Positions 12,165 through 24,583 of a stretch of DNA of 64,000 bases are shown one piece after another. Positions within the stretch are counted from its first letter, which is position 1. Each line of letters starts with the position of its first letter. The translations under genes and the position numbers were made by a program. This DNA is from Craspedostauros australis (lineage: Eukaryota; Bacillariophyta; Bacillariophyceae; Mastogloiales; Achnanthaceae). The notes under the pieces were generated by a model. The model did no database searches. It was given only the letters and a program-made list of their open reading frames with translations, and was not told the DNA's origin. The stretch lies in contig JAMXDE010000022.1 of the NCBI GenBank assembly GCA_026770025.1, forward strand, positions 186,001 to 250,000, given 5' to 3'.

Positions 12165-14374
12165 GGTTGCGGGTTGTTGTGGTTTGTTTGTGTTTGCTAG
12201 CGTGTGATTTGGTTTGGTTTGGTTTATGTTGGTTTGCCTTGGCTTGGTGATTTATGGGAATATACTTCGTGAGGGATCGCCTTGGCACAGAATACTAGGC
12301 ACTCCTGCGAAAGCAAGTCGACGAGAGCGCGTCAGGGAGGAGCATCACGGAGGGGCATCATGGAAGACCGTCATGGGAGAGCATCAGTACCATACCATAC
12401 GTAGCTCCTACATAGGATTTGGATCCTCCACATTCAAATTTTGCTCATGGCAGCTGTTCGTTGCCAATGGTGCGCGTGCACAGGTGTGGATGTTGAAGCC
12501 AACACGTTTTCAAATTTGTGATCTGTTGACCAGCCGATGTTTTTGTGCGTTGCCGTTGGCCAAAATTTGTGTTTCGTGTGGACCAGTGGCGAAACAGAGG
12601 GCGGGAACAAATTCGGCGATCCTAATTTTCCGAGATATTGTCCGTTTGAATAGTTCTCAAACAGTCCTCATTCACGACCTTTTTTCTGTCGCCGCACGGA
12701 CGGTGGCGAATTTGATGTCTTGTTGTTTTTCGGTTCCGTCTGAACGGCCAGACAGGCAGACAAACAGTCGGGCAAACGAAAGACGGAAACGAGGCAACAG
12801 ACGTTTCCGCAACGACCTTGATGTTCACCATGTCCATGATGTGCAGAAAACAAGGAAGGCGACGCAGCTTTCGTCACGATGTTCCCTCGGCCATGTACTT
12901 GATGGCATCTCTTGAATGCGGATACTCATCGTATGTAGTACAAGCACGAGCACCAATGGCAATCTCCCTTGTCGGAAGTGATGACCCCTTCAGTGTGTTT
13001 TCCACAATGACTGAGGTCGCCCGTCTTCCACTGGGACCAACATGCGTCGGAGCACCGTTTCCGACAAGTGACATTGATTGCGCGTCAACGAAGCATCAGG
13101 CATGACAACCTGTGCCTCAAACTGCGAAGGGACTCTGATGAGGTTGATGTTCGCAGTGTCTCGTCAGAACTCCGAGGAACCAATGCGCAACTTTTGGTCC
13201 ATCTTGTAATCTGATAACGAGTGTTTTATGATTAGTTGCTTGAGGTGCAGGATGCATGGCGAGGTTCAGTGCGGTGTATCGCGGTGCTGTGTGAGTGATT
13301 GCGGGCAGACAGAGAGAGAGGAAGCTGTTGATCGAGATGGAGCGAGATTGGGAATATTTCGCTGGCCGAAGTTTGTTGAGTTCAGCAAGATGACCTTGAC
13401 AGGATAACGCTCCATGAACGAACTTAGATAGACGAACGACTTCTTTGTTGCGTTGCCATCCGTACGAAGCTTAGCACTTAGGGCATGGTCCCACGAACGG
13501 ACCATGCGTTGGATGTGCAAGGCACCTTCTCAGCGCACAGGTTGCTGATGGAAGGTCTTGGTTGAGTGCGTTTTGGCGCGAATTGGCCGATTGTTGTTTT
13601 GTTGTTTTGTGTTTGCTCAATCGATGTTCGGGTTCGTGGTTCGGATCTGATGTTCGGATTCGAGTCACGAGTTTCCAGTCGTGGTTTCGTGCGCTCACAA
13701 AATGGATTGATGGTCGACACAAAACCGATTCCGACAGTCCACCACCAAGATTGAAGCAGGCAACTCTTCCTTGGTCTCATCTGTGGCAGGATAAATAGCC
13801 ACTCTCGATTTTCACAGGATGAATGATTGCACGCCACCAATCCTTCGCAGCGCACCCATGGATACCAGTGAGAGGAGAACCTGGGCATGCCAATGATCAA
13901 CCCTTCTGATCCGCGCAAACAAAACAGTGACGGAGAACTTGCGTTTCGCACGCCCGAAGCCGGAGCGAAGCAGACAAGTCGAAGAGCAAGGAGCGGTTGG
14001 CTCGAGCGGTGGCTGGTTGGATCAGCGAAATCACGCCGTCGCCGTCCCTCTCGTCACTCCACTCCACCGTGTTATCGTCACTCCAGCTCGGCCATCGCCC
14101 CAACTGTCCCGATTGAAGCCCTCCACGCGACCATCTAGATCATCATCATCACTATCATCACTATCATGATCGAACTCCACAGTTTCGTCGTGGACACTTA
14201 GCACATCACAACGCACATGGCGGACTTGGAAGTCACATCATCCTCGTACAGCTCAGAAAACAAAGAATAACCCTCCTCGGCATTTAGCAATCGCAACCGC
14301 AATAGCAACCGGAATACTTGCAGCAACACCACAAGAGGGATCCAGGCAACATCACCATCACCACCACCATCACC
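12165..14374. other. Intergenic region between divergent genes
   Basis: This is 2.2 kb between the Cys-rich gene (minus) and the first ATPase gene (plus), so it should contain both promoters. A GGTTT pentamer run lies near 12,205-12,235. Open frames here are short, mutually overlapping and not protein-like; I see no RNA gene. Confidence 0.6.
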
Positions 14375-17300
14375 ATGAACAGCACCGTTGTCGGTGGTTG
14401 TCGCGACCTTGGACCCTGGTGCGTCCAGTCCTTCACACCAGACCAGCCGAAGAAAGACGATGGATCGATGGGTGGAGCACCAGTGCCACAGACGCTCACA
14501 TCCAACGGGACTGTCGAGACTGGATCCACATCCACATCTTCGCACACATCCACACGTGGATCATCACCTCTGCCCGCCTCCCGTACCCATTCGCCACACC
14601 ATCCACAAGCCCAACTCAACCAAGACATCTTCTTCGGAAGAGAGCAGGAATTAGAGCGCCTCAAGAGTATCCAGTATTGCATCAACAGTAATGGCAACGG
14701 TAATGGCAACGGCAACGGCAATGGCAACGGCAATGGCAACGGCAATGGAAATAGCGACAACGCCAGCGGCAATATCAGTGGCAACGCCTCCGACAGTCAA
14801 CCCACCTTCCCAGCCGCGTTGGTTTGGGGAACAAGCGGGACCGGCAAGTCACAGCTGATCAGCCATTTTCTGGATCATTGCTGCTGCTTCTGCGGAGGCA
14901 GGCATCAATCCAAACAGTCGATGCCTACAGCAGCACTCGCATCGACGTCAAGACCAGAGGATCATCACCAGCAACAACTATCACAACGTGCGATTCAACG
15001 ATGCTCATGCTGCTATGTGCTGCGCGGGAAATACGACGAATACGCAGCTGGCAAGGATCCCTTCTCCGCTATCATCCAAGCATTGGATGAGTTCGCAACG
15101 CAACTCCGAAATGGACCTTCCGAAGAGCTGCGCCGGATTCAACAGTCTGTGCAAGCTACGTTCTGTTCTGATGACGGCGTCGCACCCTCCAACGACAATG
15201 ACCTCACTGATGACTGCTCCATCGGCCAGGCGCATCACGGTATGGCAAAGTATAGTCATTCCGCCTTGCGTACTTTGGTTGCCGTTGTGCCTTCACTATC
15301 CATCCTCCTCCCCAACGCTATCAGATCATCAGCAAGCGTCGCAACAGGCTCTTCCTCTGCACCCGCAGCACTCGTGTACCGTACTGCAGACAGCAACCGC
15401 GATGCTCGCGCCGCGGTTGGTGCCATCACGGAGAATGGATCAACGGCTACCGACAGTGCCGACGCCCTTTTCACGTCCGATGCGTTGGGCACCAACACCA
15501 ACTCGAACAACACCGCATCTACAGGCGGCAACTCGCAGGGCGCATGGAACCGGCTCTGCTACATCTTCATCCAGTTCGTGAAGGCCATCTCCACTCCGCA
15601 ACGGCCAGTCTACCTCTTCCTTGACGATTTGCAGTGGTCGTCTGCCACTGGCTTGGAGCTTCTGGCATCACTGCTCATGGACAGCGATCTCCGCAATTTC
15701 ATGTTGCTGGGCGCCGTCCGCCAGGAGACCGACCCTCATAACCACCAAGCAGTGGAAATGTCACCGGACGCACCCTTGCAGAGATCATTCCTGGATCGGT
15801 TGCTTCACACAAACACAGCAATTCGCAGCAATGGAAGCAGTAAAAACCTTGAGCAGATCACCATTGTCGATCTGTCTTTACTGGACTGCATCCACTGGTT
15901 GTCCCATCTTCTTCGTCGATCCCGCGATGATGATGGCCTCAAGCAGCTGGCATCCAAGATCCACAACAAAACACACGGCAACGTGTACTTCACGCTCCAG
16001 GCCATCGAGGAACTCAAGAGGAGGGGCATCATCATCCACAATCGCATCTCGCAGCGATGGGAGTGGGATCTAAGCGAATCTCTCCATGATGGCAACGGCG
16101 AGCTTCCAATCGGCGACAACATCGTCGCCATCATCGAGCTGCAACTGAAGCATCTGCCGCGTGATCTACAGCATGCTCTGTCGGTTGCGGCATACATCCG
16201 ATCAACATTTGATTTGAACGTGCTTCAAGCCGTGCTTCGGTATCTTGACGATCATGGTGGGTTGGACGTGCCGTTTGGCGACAGCAATAATAGCACAGCC
16301 ACGAAGACTTCGGAGGCAGACCTCTCCACAGAGCCAACACCGTGGCCTAGCAATCGACTGCGCTTGGTCCTCGAGAGAGCTCTCCTAGAAGGCCTTGTGA
16401 CCAACTCTATCGGCGAGGATCGCTATCATTTTTCTCATGATCGCGTCCAACAAGCGGCTCATGGATTGATCCCTTTCGGTGAGATGCGGGATAAGCTCCG
16501 ATCGCAAATAGGCCACTGCCTTCTGCTCATCTACCGGAAGTCAAACTCACTCTTGACAACGATCGAACACCAAGATGCGCCCCAAGGAGCTCCGACAATG
16601 GTCGCCAACGATTCTACTCACGACGAGCATCAGGGCGCTGACCTTGCCATCGCCATTGACGTTGACATTGAGATTGACCTCAGCCGTCATCCGGGCCATA
16701 TGATCAGGGACGTCGATGGCTTGCTCTTCATTGCTGCCGACCACCTCAACAGCACACAGAGCAAGGATCATCTCTTCCTGGTTACCTTCAACATCGAGGT
16801 TGGAAAGAAGGCGCTTCAGATGGGCGCATTGGCATCGGCTGCGACATATCTGCAAAAAGCGACCAGCGAACTGCAGCGCGTCCGCAATCCTTGGGAGGAG
16901 CACTACAAGCTTTGTCTGGAGCTCTTCCGATGCCGATCCGAGGTCGAGCTGTCGCTGGGGAACTCCGAGCTTGGATACAAGGTAGCGAAGGAGCTCATCA
17001 GCAGAGCTCGGACGCTGGATGATAAGCTGCCAACGAACCTCGCCATGGCCAAGGCATTGGGAAGAGAAAACAAAACCACGGAATCATTGAAGCTGAGCCT
17101 GTCCATTGCAAGCAAACTGGGTGAACGTCCAAAGAGATTCTATCTTCTTCGTATTGCGAATGACCTCTTCCAAATCAAATCATTCATGAAGAACAACACC
17201 AACGAGGACATCCTAAATCTACCAGTGCAACAGAGTCATCAGAGAACGATGGCGATGAAGTTCGTGGCGGAGATCGGTGTCCGGTCATACTTCACGGGCG

Positions 17301-18832
17301 ATTTGTTGCAATGGCTCGTTTATATGTTGCGGCAGGTCCGCATGACCATGAATCATGGCATCGGCGAAGAACCAGCCGCGTCCTTTGCCACGCTTGGCAT
17401 CATCTTTGACTTTACCAACGCAGAACGCACGTTGGTGCTGAGGTGTGCGAATCTCGGCCACCGGCTGTTGTCTCGGGCCGGTGGGCAGGAACAAATCAGC
17501 GGCGTTTGTGCCATCACAGGAGGCGTGATTTATCCTTACACTGAACCATTTGATACATGCATCAAGCTGTTGGAAAGAGGGCACGCGCTTGCCATGGAGG
17601 TTGGCGATTTTGAGATAGGGTTGCTGAATCTGCAAATCCGCAACGCCGAGGCGTTCTACTTCGGATACAAGCTCGGGCCGTTGGTGAAGGCACTCGAAAA
17701 CGCGATCGAACAGTCGAAAGTGTACAACGTGACTTTCAACAATGACATGTTCATCGCACTGTTGACGGTCTCCAAGCTATTGACTGGAGCTGAATCGATT
17801 GAGTGGGAAGATATCGACGGCAACCTGCAGCGCGACATGGAAGAAAGCGCGGCAGACCCAAAGGAAGTCCACCGCCTCGTGGTCACCTACTCCGGCCTTC
17901 CACTGCTAGCAGTTCTGTTCCGACGATACGAACTTGCACAGCGAATGACGAAGCTGTACGGCGGATTGTCGGGCCACAGCAAGAGCTACTATTTTGAGAC
18001 CACGGTCATCCTTGGACGAGGCCTTGCATCGTCCGCCTTGTGCCGCATCACGGGCAAGGCCAAGTACAAGAGAGAGCTGAAGAAGCAAGTCGCAGCGGCC
18101 AGAAACCTGGTGGCCACCAAGGGATGCAACGCGACAAGCCTCTTCCAGTTGCTCAAGGCCGAGCGGCTGTCTTTGAAGGATATCAAGTCGAATCGCGACA
18201 TAATCCGTCGCACGGAAGAGGCCTACGGTGTGGCCATCGTCGTGGCCGAGCGGGCCTCCTTGACCCACTATTGCGCCATCGGTTGCGAGAATGCGGCCGA
18301 GTACCTGATCCGAGCGGCCGATGGCCTTTCGCGCCACACGTCCAACACTGGCACTCAGACTTTGAAGGCCGCACTTCACGAATCGATCTGCAAGTTCATG
18401 ACACGTGCCGTGGAATTTTACACGGAGTGGGGCTGCACGATCAAGGCTGAAGACATCCAAGAACGGCGGTTGCAGTATCTGGTAAACAGGAATGCAGCAA
18501 CTATCCAATCGAAGAACGCGAAGGACGGCAGGAGGATCGTGGATATCGACATGCCCAACAGCAGCAACAGCAACAGCAACAACAACGCTGGGTATGCAGC
18601 TGTTACTCTGCTGTTGGACGGGTCAGCGCCCAGATGGCAAAACAGTTCCAGCGTTGGCAATCATGTCTCCACGCTAGCACAGGAATCCGTGTATGGGGGC
18701 ACCGCCGAGAAAGAGAGTGGAGTGTCGCACGTGTCCGGCGAGCCAGGGCACCCCGCAAATCAGGATGGCAACGACGCTGATGGCGTGAATAGCGATGACG
18801 ACATGTCCGTGTTGACGGATGCTTCTGCTTGA
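14375..18832 (+). CDS. Large P-loop ATPase with helical-repeat tail (AAA_16/COG3899 type)
   Basis: 1,485 aa, no intron. The open frame extends 19 codons further upstream without an ATG, so 14375 is chosen as the start. An N-terminal Ser/Thr/Pro-rich region precedes FGREQELERL (about residue 88), the usual opening of AAA_16/NACHT-like signalling ATPases. A (Asn-Gly)n tract lies at residues 106-127. Walker A is GTSGTGKS (152-159) and Walker B is LFLDDLQW (414-421). A sensor-type LLGAVRQE and a winged-helix-like region (HGNVYFTLQAIEELKRRG) follow. The remaining 900 residues are helical and TPR-like. The same ATPase-plus-TPR block forms the C-terminal half of soluble adenylyl cyclases and of bacterial and cyanobacterial multi-domain kinases. 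No kinase or cyclase domain is attached here. The next gene is a paralog in the same orientation. Likely a cytosolic signalling or scaffold ATPase; partner unknown. Confidence 0.85.
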   Translation: MNSTVVGGCRDLGPWCVQSFTPDQPKKDDGSMGGAPVPQTLTSNGTVETGSTSTSSHTSTRGSSPLPASRTHSPHHPQAQLNQDIFFGREQELERLKSIQYCINSNGNGNGNGNGNGNGNGNGNGNSDNASGNISGNASDSQPTFPAALVWGTSGTGKSQLISHFLDHCCCFCGGRHQSKQSMPTAALASTSRPEDHHQQQLSQRAIQRCSCCYVLRGKYDEYAAGKDPFSAIIQALDEFATQLRNGPSEELRRIQQSVQATFCSDDGVAPSNDNDLTDDCSIGQAHHGMAKYSHSALRTLVAVVPSLSILLPNAIRSSASVATGSSSAPAALVYRTADSNRDARAAVGAITENGSTATDSADALFTSDALGTNTNSNNTASTGGNSQGAWNRLCYIFIQFVKAISTPQRPVYLFLDDLQWSSATGLELLASLLMDSDLRNFMLLGAVRQETDPHNHQAVEMSPDAPLQRSFLDRLLHTNTAIRSNGSSKNLEQITIVDLSLLDCIHWLSHLLRRSRDDDGLKQLASKIHNKTHGNVYFTLQAIEELKRRGIIIHNRISQRWEWDLSESLHDGNGELPIGDNIVAIIELQLKHLPRDLQHALSVAAYIRSTFDLNVLQAVLRYLDDHGGLDVPFGDSNNSTATKTSEADLSTEPTPWPSNRLRLVLERALLEGLVTNSIGEDRYHFSHDRVQQAAHGLIPFGEMRDKLRSQIGHCLLLIYRKSNSLLTTIEHQDAPQGAPTMVANDSTHDEHQGADLAIAIDVDIEIDLSRHPGHMIRDVDGLLFIAADHLNSTQSKDHLFLVTFNIEVGKKALQMGALASAATYLQKATSELQRVRNPWEEHYKLCLELFRCRSEVELSLGNSELGYKVAKELISRARTLDDKLPTNLAMAKALGRENKTTESLKLSLSIASKLGERPKRFYLLRIANDLFQIKSFMKNNTNEDILNLPVQQSHQRTMAMKFVAEIGVRSYFTGDLLQWLVYMLRQVRMTMNHGIGEEPAASFATLGIIFDFTNAERTLVLRCANLGHRLLSRAGGQEQISGVCAITGGVIYPYTEPFDTCIKLLERGHALAMEVGDFEIGLLNLQIRNAEAFYFGYKLGPLVKALENAIEQSKVYNVTFNNDMFIALLTVSKLLTGAESIEWEDIDGNLQRDMEESAADPKEVHRLVVTYSGLPLLAVLFRRYELAQRMTKLYGGLSGHSKSYYFETTVILGRGLASSALCRITGKAKYKRELKKQVAAARNLVATKGCNATSLFQLLKAERLSLKDIKSNRDIIRRTEEAYGVAIVVAERASLTHYCAIGCENAAEYLIRAADGLSRHTSNTGTQTLKAALHESICKFMTRAVEFYTEWGCTIKAEDIQERRLQYLVNRNAATIQSKNAKDGRRIVDIDMPNSSNSNSNNNAGYAAVTLLLDGSAPRWQNSSSVGNHVSTLAQESVYGGTAEKESGVSHVSGEPGHPANQDGNDADGVNSDDDMSVLTDASA
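14692..14757 (+). repeat. Hexanucleotide repeat coding for Asn-Gly
   Basis: About eleven copies of AATGGC/AACGGC encode an (Asn-Gly)n tract between the GRE-x-ELERL motif and Walker A of the first ATPase. The paralog at 19.7 kb lacks it, so it is a recent in-frame expansion. Confidence 0.9.
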
Positions 18833-19739
18833 TCCGACAGCACCGAAGCCGTAACAATATTCATAGATGCGCAACTTCCAAGAAGCGCAGCAGCCGTACA
18901 GGAGTAGAATCCAAGTGCGCGCTCTGGTACATACGCGAGACGAGCAACATGCTGTGAGACTCCCAATCACTTCAATCGGTGAGTTCACGATGGGTCAACT
19001 CGTTGCTGCACGCCAATCCGCATCCTTCACCTGAAGCCCACCGCCTCCGCTTGGGCTCCTGAAATACGAGATACAGATACGACGAGGTTCCGCCGTCATG
19101 TTGCACCAAGAGCGAACGGATGGAGGAAAGTGAAGGAAGCAGAGATCGACAACGAGGAGCCACCAAGAAAGGTATCTTTTGGTCATTTTCGGTGGTGGGT
19201 CACTCACGGGGTGATTTTGGCAGAGTAGATTTCTGTCCAAAGAGGCTATTTGTGAGTCTTTTCAGGATTAGTTTGTGTCCGTATCACTGTCCATGTTCGT
19301 CTCATGTGACACGACTACTTATGTTACGGCGCTTTAGGAACGTGCCAGACAACATCGAAGATGGAAGAAAGGCGACGAGAAGCGAAACGGACAGACCACA
19401 AACTCCTTTCTCCACTCCTACAGCTTCGTGAGTCGCTCCTGCAACCTCAGAAAATACGCGCAGACCCGCGCAACCACGCGGGCTAAGCGCAATTGGCTCA
19501 TTGCCATAAAACAACACCAACCAACGCATCCGCACGTGGACGCAGACAGATGAAAGCGAGCACTGCGAAGTCACTCTTCCACGGTTGGCGCGTGCATTTG
19601 CGACAGACAGAGCCGAGTGGACAGATCGATAGTCATACATACAGCATGTTTTGTGTGAGAGGGAGGCACACTCACAATCAATCCATCAATCAAGCAGAGC
19701 CGACACACATTCATCGGTCCAAATGCACTCGTCCAGACC
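18833..19739. other. Intergenic region between the two ATPase genes
   Basis: 907 bp between tandem genes, which should hold the 3' end of the first and the promoter of the second. I see no gene or repeat of note. Confidence 0.6.
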
Positions 19740-22700
19740 ATGCGCCACTCAACAACGACTGTGCCGTCGTTCCGACCGATTGACCACTCTGGTCACTCGC
19801 GGTTAAGCTCCCGGAAGCTTCACACAGCGGAACGATCGTCACAGAGCCAGAGGAACCTCTATCCACGCAAGCAGGAGGACGAGGGCGAAGACGTGGAACC
19901 ACGCGTCACCAAGGAATCTGATAGTGCGACGACGGATAAGATCGCGCATGGAAGCCAGTTTCACAAGAACGATGGGGACGATGGGTCTGTTGACGACGAC
20001 GGCAGTGATGGTGGCCACCGAAGGGCTGATGGCAACCACTCGACTGATGAGAAGAAGTTCCGTTTCGATGCCTTCATTGGACGCGAAGATGAGTTGGAAC
20101 GGTTGAACTCCATCTACGAGCGAATGTGCCGCAAGCCATCTAAAGCCTCAGAGCAGGATGGCGTCAGCAATCGGGTAGCTCAGGTTGTTCTCATTCACGG
20201 CTACTCTGGCACGGGCAAATCGGCGTTGGTGGACCGCTTCTTGGACGGTCTCAACGAGGACGAGGACGAGCATGCTGCATCACGGAAAGACGGATCGGCG
20301 CACATGAAGGGAACCGCAACCGATTCATGCTGCGGTCAACAGGGGGGTGCCACGGCAACGAAGAAGCGAAGACGACAGGCTCCTCCATGCCACTTCGGAA
20401 AGGGGAAATATGATCAGTACAACGCAGGCGGCAATCTTTCAGGAATTGCCGATGCACTCTCGAACTTCTTTGGTCGGATCTCTGCGTCCGAGGACGTCGG
20501 GGAATATCAGCGCGTCATGACGATGATCCGTCGCAGAGTGGATGCAAAGCGCTTGGAACTCTTGTGCAAGGCAATTCCTGAGCTATCTTCGCTATTCGTG
20601 CAGGATAACGAAGGCAGCATGGATGCGACTGAACGCTGGCTACAAAACCAAAGCATGGATGGTATGATGGAGAATGGTGCAGACGCGAGATCAATTGCGA
20701 GGAAAGGTTCATTTGCTGATATGTCCATGAGGTCAGCCAGCACCTTTGACGACGTACTGGCTACAAGTACAGGCCCGCGAGATAGAGAATGGGCTCAACT
20801 CGTCTACGCAATCAAGAAAATTCTTCACGCAATCTGCTCCGTCAGTCGTCCGCTCGTGATATACCTCGATGGTAAGCGCTGCCATATTTGTTTGGGATCG
20901 CGTGTTAGTCATAACTGAGATTGCGATTCTATCGAAGATTGGCGGAACTCACCGTGCTTCAACTTTCACTGCTCCCCTGTCGCTCATGAATCTCTCGCAT
21001 CTTTATTGTTTCGCTCTTTTCAACAATGACCTTAATCACTGCGTGTGCACATGGACATGTATATGCGTAGATCTCCAGTGGATCGACGACCGATCTCTCA
21101 CGCTCATCACCGAGATCCTCCTCGATCGATCCATCCGTAACTTTCTCATCATCGGATCGTATCGCTCCAACGAAGTCCACAGTGACCCACACCACCGTCT
21201 CACAAACGCCATCTCTCAGTGGAATGAATCCGGAAAGATCATCCATGACATTCCTCTGGATGATCTTACCCTTGCGCAGACCATTGAGCTCCTGACAGCT
21301 TCGCTTGACCTGGACACGTTCACAGCATCCCCACTGGCGAGGATACTTTACGACAAAACAAAAGGAAACGTCTTCTACACAAAGCAAGCGCTTGAAGGGC
21401 TGCACCGTCGCAAGCTCCTTACACTGAATCTCCACGGTCTGAATTGGGAGTGGGACGAGCAGCTTGTAGCTGATGAGATCGATTTAGCGCGCAACGTTGT
21501 CGATATCATCACATCAAAGCTGCGTTCGTTACCAAAGGACCTACAAACCTGCCTACGCATGGCGTCATTCTTGCGATCCACATTCCGCCAACCGGTGCTG
21601 CAGGCATTGATTGATCGGGAGAGACAGTGGCAACATCAAGAGACAGAGGGGCGAGAACGAGAACAGGGGCAGGATGCAGACGCAGGAATGATGCCATCCA
21701 CGCTGGGACTGAGTCTCGATAGCATCCTGGATTTGGCCGTCAAGGAAGAATTTCTGGAACGAGTTGGTGGAGATAGAGGTGGGGCTGGAGGTCAAGGTAC
21801 ACGTGCACACCGGCATTCGTGGGGAGAAACAAATTCGAAAATACTCGGATTGTCCACCGGGAATCCCTCAAACGGCGTTTCCGCCAACGCAGTCGACACC
21901 CAGAGTAAGAATGCCGATGCCCGCACCAATGATGCGACCTTTCGATTTGTTCACGATAGGATTCAACAAGCGGCATTCTTGCTGACTCCTCCCGGGGACG
22001 ACCTTGACCGAATGAAGAGTCGAATTGGGAAGCACCTCATGGATATCGCATCCGATCCAGCACTGGGCGAAGACTGGATGTGGTTTGTGGCCGCGGATCA
22101 TCTTCAAGAAGCATCGTCGACGGCAGAGTCAAACAATATCGCGCCACTTAACTTGGTCAAGCTGAATCTCAAGGTTGGGCAGCTCGCCATTGGGGTGGCT
22201 GCATTCGTCCCAGCTGCGAACTACCTGAACCAAGCACTGGCTATCTTGTATACAGAGGTCGCACACCCTTGGGACAGCCAGCGCGAAATATGCATGGGGG
22301 TACATCGTGCTCTCTCCGAAGTTGAGCTGATCCTTGGGAACTACGACAGAGGCTCAATGCTATGCCAAACGATACTGGATCACCGCGCTGACTCCATCGA
22401 AGATATTGTTCATATCAACTCATCACTCGCCGTGGCCCTTGCTCGGTCCCAACGCTTCAGCGAGGCGCTGGACTTGTACCTTCAATCACTCAAGTTGCTC
22501 GGAACGTTTCCGATGAGAAATTATGTTTTCATGATCATGAGGGACTTCATGAAGCTGAAGAAGTTTTTTAGCAAGCATACCGACGAAGAGGTCCTCAATC
22601 TTCCTGCGATGACGAATCCAAGAATTATCATGACGATGCAGATCCTACAATCAGTGGGGACAGTGGCCTTCTTCGCTAATAAGCCTGCGCCACTCCTGCT

Positions 22701-24153
22701 CGCCGGCTTTCGTCAAGCTAGACTGATGACCAAGTACGGACTGAGCGGCGAAGGAGCTTACGGTCTATTCTTCACAGCGACGATGGCAATGCATATCCTG
22801 AAAGACTTCAAGTTTGCAAATCGAGCGAAGCCGTTATCTCAACAACTCATCGAACAAACGGATTCAACCAATATCAAGAGCAAATTTTTCATGACCAGCA
22901 CGGGCTTCCTGACAGCGTGGGCAGAGCCTGTGCACGTCTGCTTGGAGAACTATCGACGTGGCCAACTGGCAGGGATGGAGACAGGGGATTTGGAGTCGGC
23001 GTACAGGTGTTGGGGGATGTCCTTGATGCATTCGTTCCTTTGCGGGCTGCCACTCGCCTCGTTGTACAGTGCTTGTGGCATATTTATGGCACAGGTCGCA
23101 CATTACAACATCATCACATTGAGCGACACCTATACGTATGTGCAAGATATGCTCGAGTATTTGCTTGGAGTTTCGTCTGCGCAAGCGCGAGGTGGAGAAA
23201 CCCAGCACCAACCAAAGCAGCATTGGAAGGATAAATTCGACATGCCTCTCGCCGCAGATGTGCAGAGCTCGCAACGCTCTCGTTGGGCAGTTTGCTACTG
23301 GACCCGGATACAGCTTGCAACCTACCTCGGCGAGCTGGAAGTGGGCAAAGACTACATTCCATCGCTGAAGGCAATTTCATCTCATGATCATTCATACGCG
23401 AACAAGTCCGTTCGGCTGTTTCATGCAGGACTCATCATGTCGAGGCTGGCAAAGAAGACGGCGGACAAAAGAAAGCGAAGACAGTACCGTCGCAACTCCA
23501 CCCGCAGCGCAGACGAGCTTCGGGCAACAATCAAGACCCACGGTGGCAACAATCTCCACCGGTGCCTCATGATGCAAGCAGATATATCAGCCACGTCCAA
23601 GAAGGAATCTGAACAGACGATTAGAGCAGGATACGACAAGGCCATTTCCTGCTGTGCCCGAATCGGACATATTCATGACGCAGCGCTGGCGAACGAACTT
23701 GCCGCTGAGTACTTTCTGATGAAGCGATCACAATCAAGTGCGTGCACGATTGGGCCTTCCGCGACTGACCATGGCAGAACAAGCAGCAGATCCAGGGCCA
23801 AAGGCCGCGGTCACACCTCGGCGAGAAACCTCAACGCTTCTGCAAGCTATGGCTCTCAACGAGAGACCAGTTTGAATGATGATGACCCAAACATCTACTG
23901 GATACGCCAATATTTGGGGAATGCTCTCGCCTTGTACAACGAATGGGGTGCAAGAGGAAAGGTCGAGCAGCTGTTGGAGAAGTATCCAGACTATGTCAAT
24001 AGCAGCATGGTGGACGATTCTTCTGATGTTGACGGGAGAGAAGGGGGCGACAGAGGGAGGAAACGGAAAACAGCCCGACACACAACCGATACTCGAACGT
24101 GCGTGGCGACGGCGCACAAGATCATGGCAAAGATCAATCTCGATGATCTGTAA
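19740..24153 (+). CDS. Second large P-loop ATPase with helical-repeat tail, two exons
   Basis: Exons 19740-20871 and 21071-24153 give 1,404 aa. The 199-bp intron (GTAAGC...GTAG) splits the second Asp codon of Walker B; joining restores YLDDLQWIDD. Order: Ser/Asp-rich N terminus, FIGREDELERL (about residue 116), Walker A GYSGTGKS (154-161), a Cys/basic insert, Walker B (375-380), IIGSYRSNE, winged-helix-like TKGNVFYTKQALEGLHRR, then helical TPR-like repeats to the end with a basic C terminus. It matches the upstream gene block for block, with short shared motifs scattered along the length, so the pair is an old tandem duplication. No cyclase or kinase domain is fused. It converges on the spondin-domain gene, 430 bp away. 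Same inferred role as its paralog: a signalling ATPase with unknown partners. Confidence 0.85.
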
Positions 24154-24583
24154 CATACATATTTTCCCATGCCGCCGACGATCTACGCCGACCTCAATGT
24201 GTGAGTAGTCGGAGCGCGGACCATGGCAGTATGACAGACGCCAATAGTGTGGTCTGCTCTGCTTGACCACTGCGCGTATTTAACTATAATATGTTTCAGA
24301 ATAGATATCTATCGATGCACTCGAGTCGTCTCACGATAATGTTTTTTCTATTATGCGATGTGCCTGGGGATTCGATCGTGCGTGTGATTTCCACGTGCTT
24401 CACGTGTCGTTGCTCATCGCACAGCACGGAGTATTGAAGAGCATTGATACGAGAGTCTTGCTTTTCTCCCACGAACATTTCGCGCAGCGTCGCCTTCTTG
24501 ATTTTTTTCCTTTCATATCATATGCTTGTATTGGGCAGCGAAATGGGTGGTTCCATTGTTACGCTGCTGCTTCCGCATTCTGC
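24154..24583. other. Intergenic region between convergent genes
   Basis: 430 bp between the stops of the second ATPase (plus) and the spondin-domain gene (minus). I see no gene in it. Confidence 0.6.

Noticed and set aside
12214-12915. A 233-codon plus-strand frame
   Set aside because: It begins in low-complexity GGTTT sequence and has no domain, signal or repeat. It lies in the shared promoter region of two real genes.
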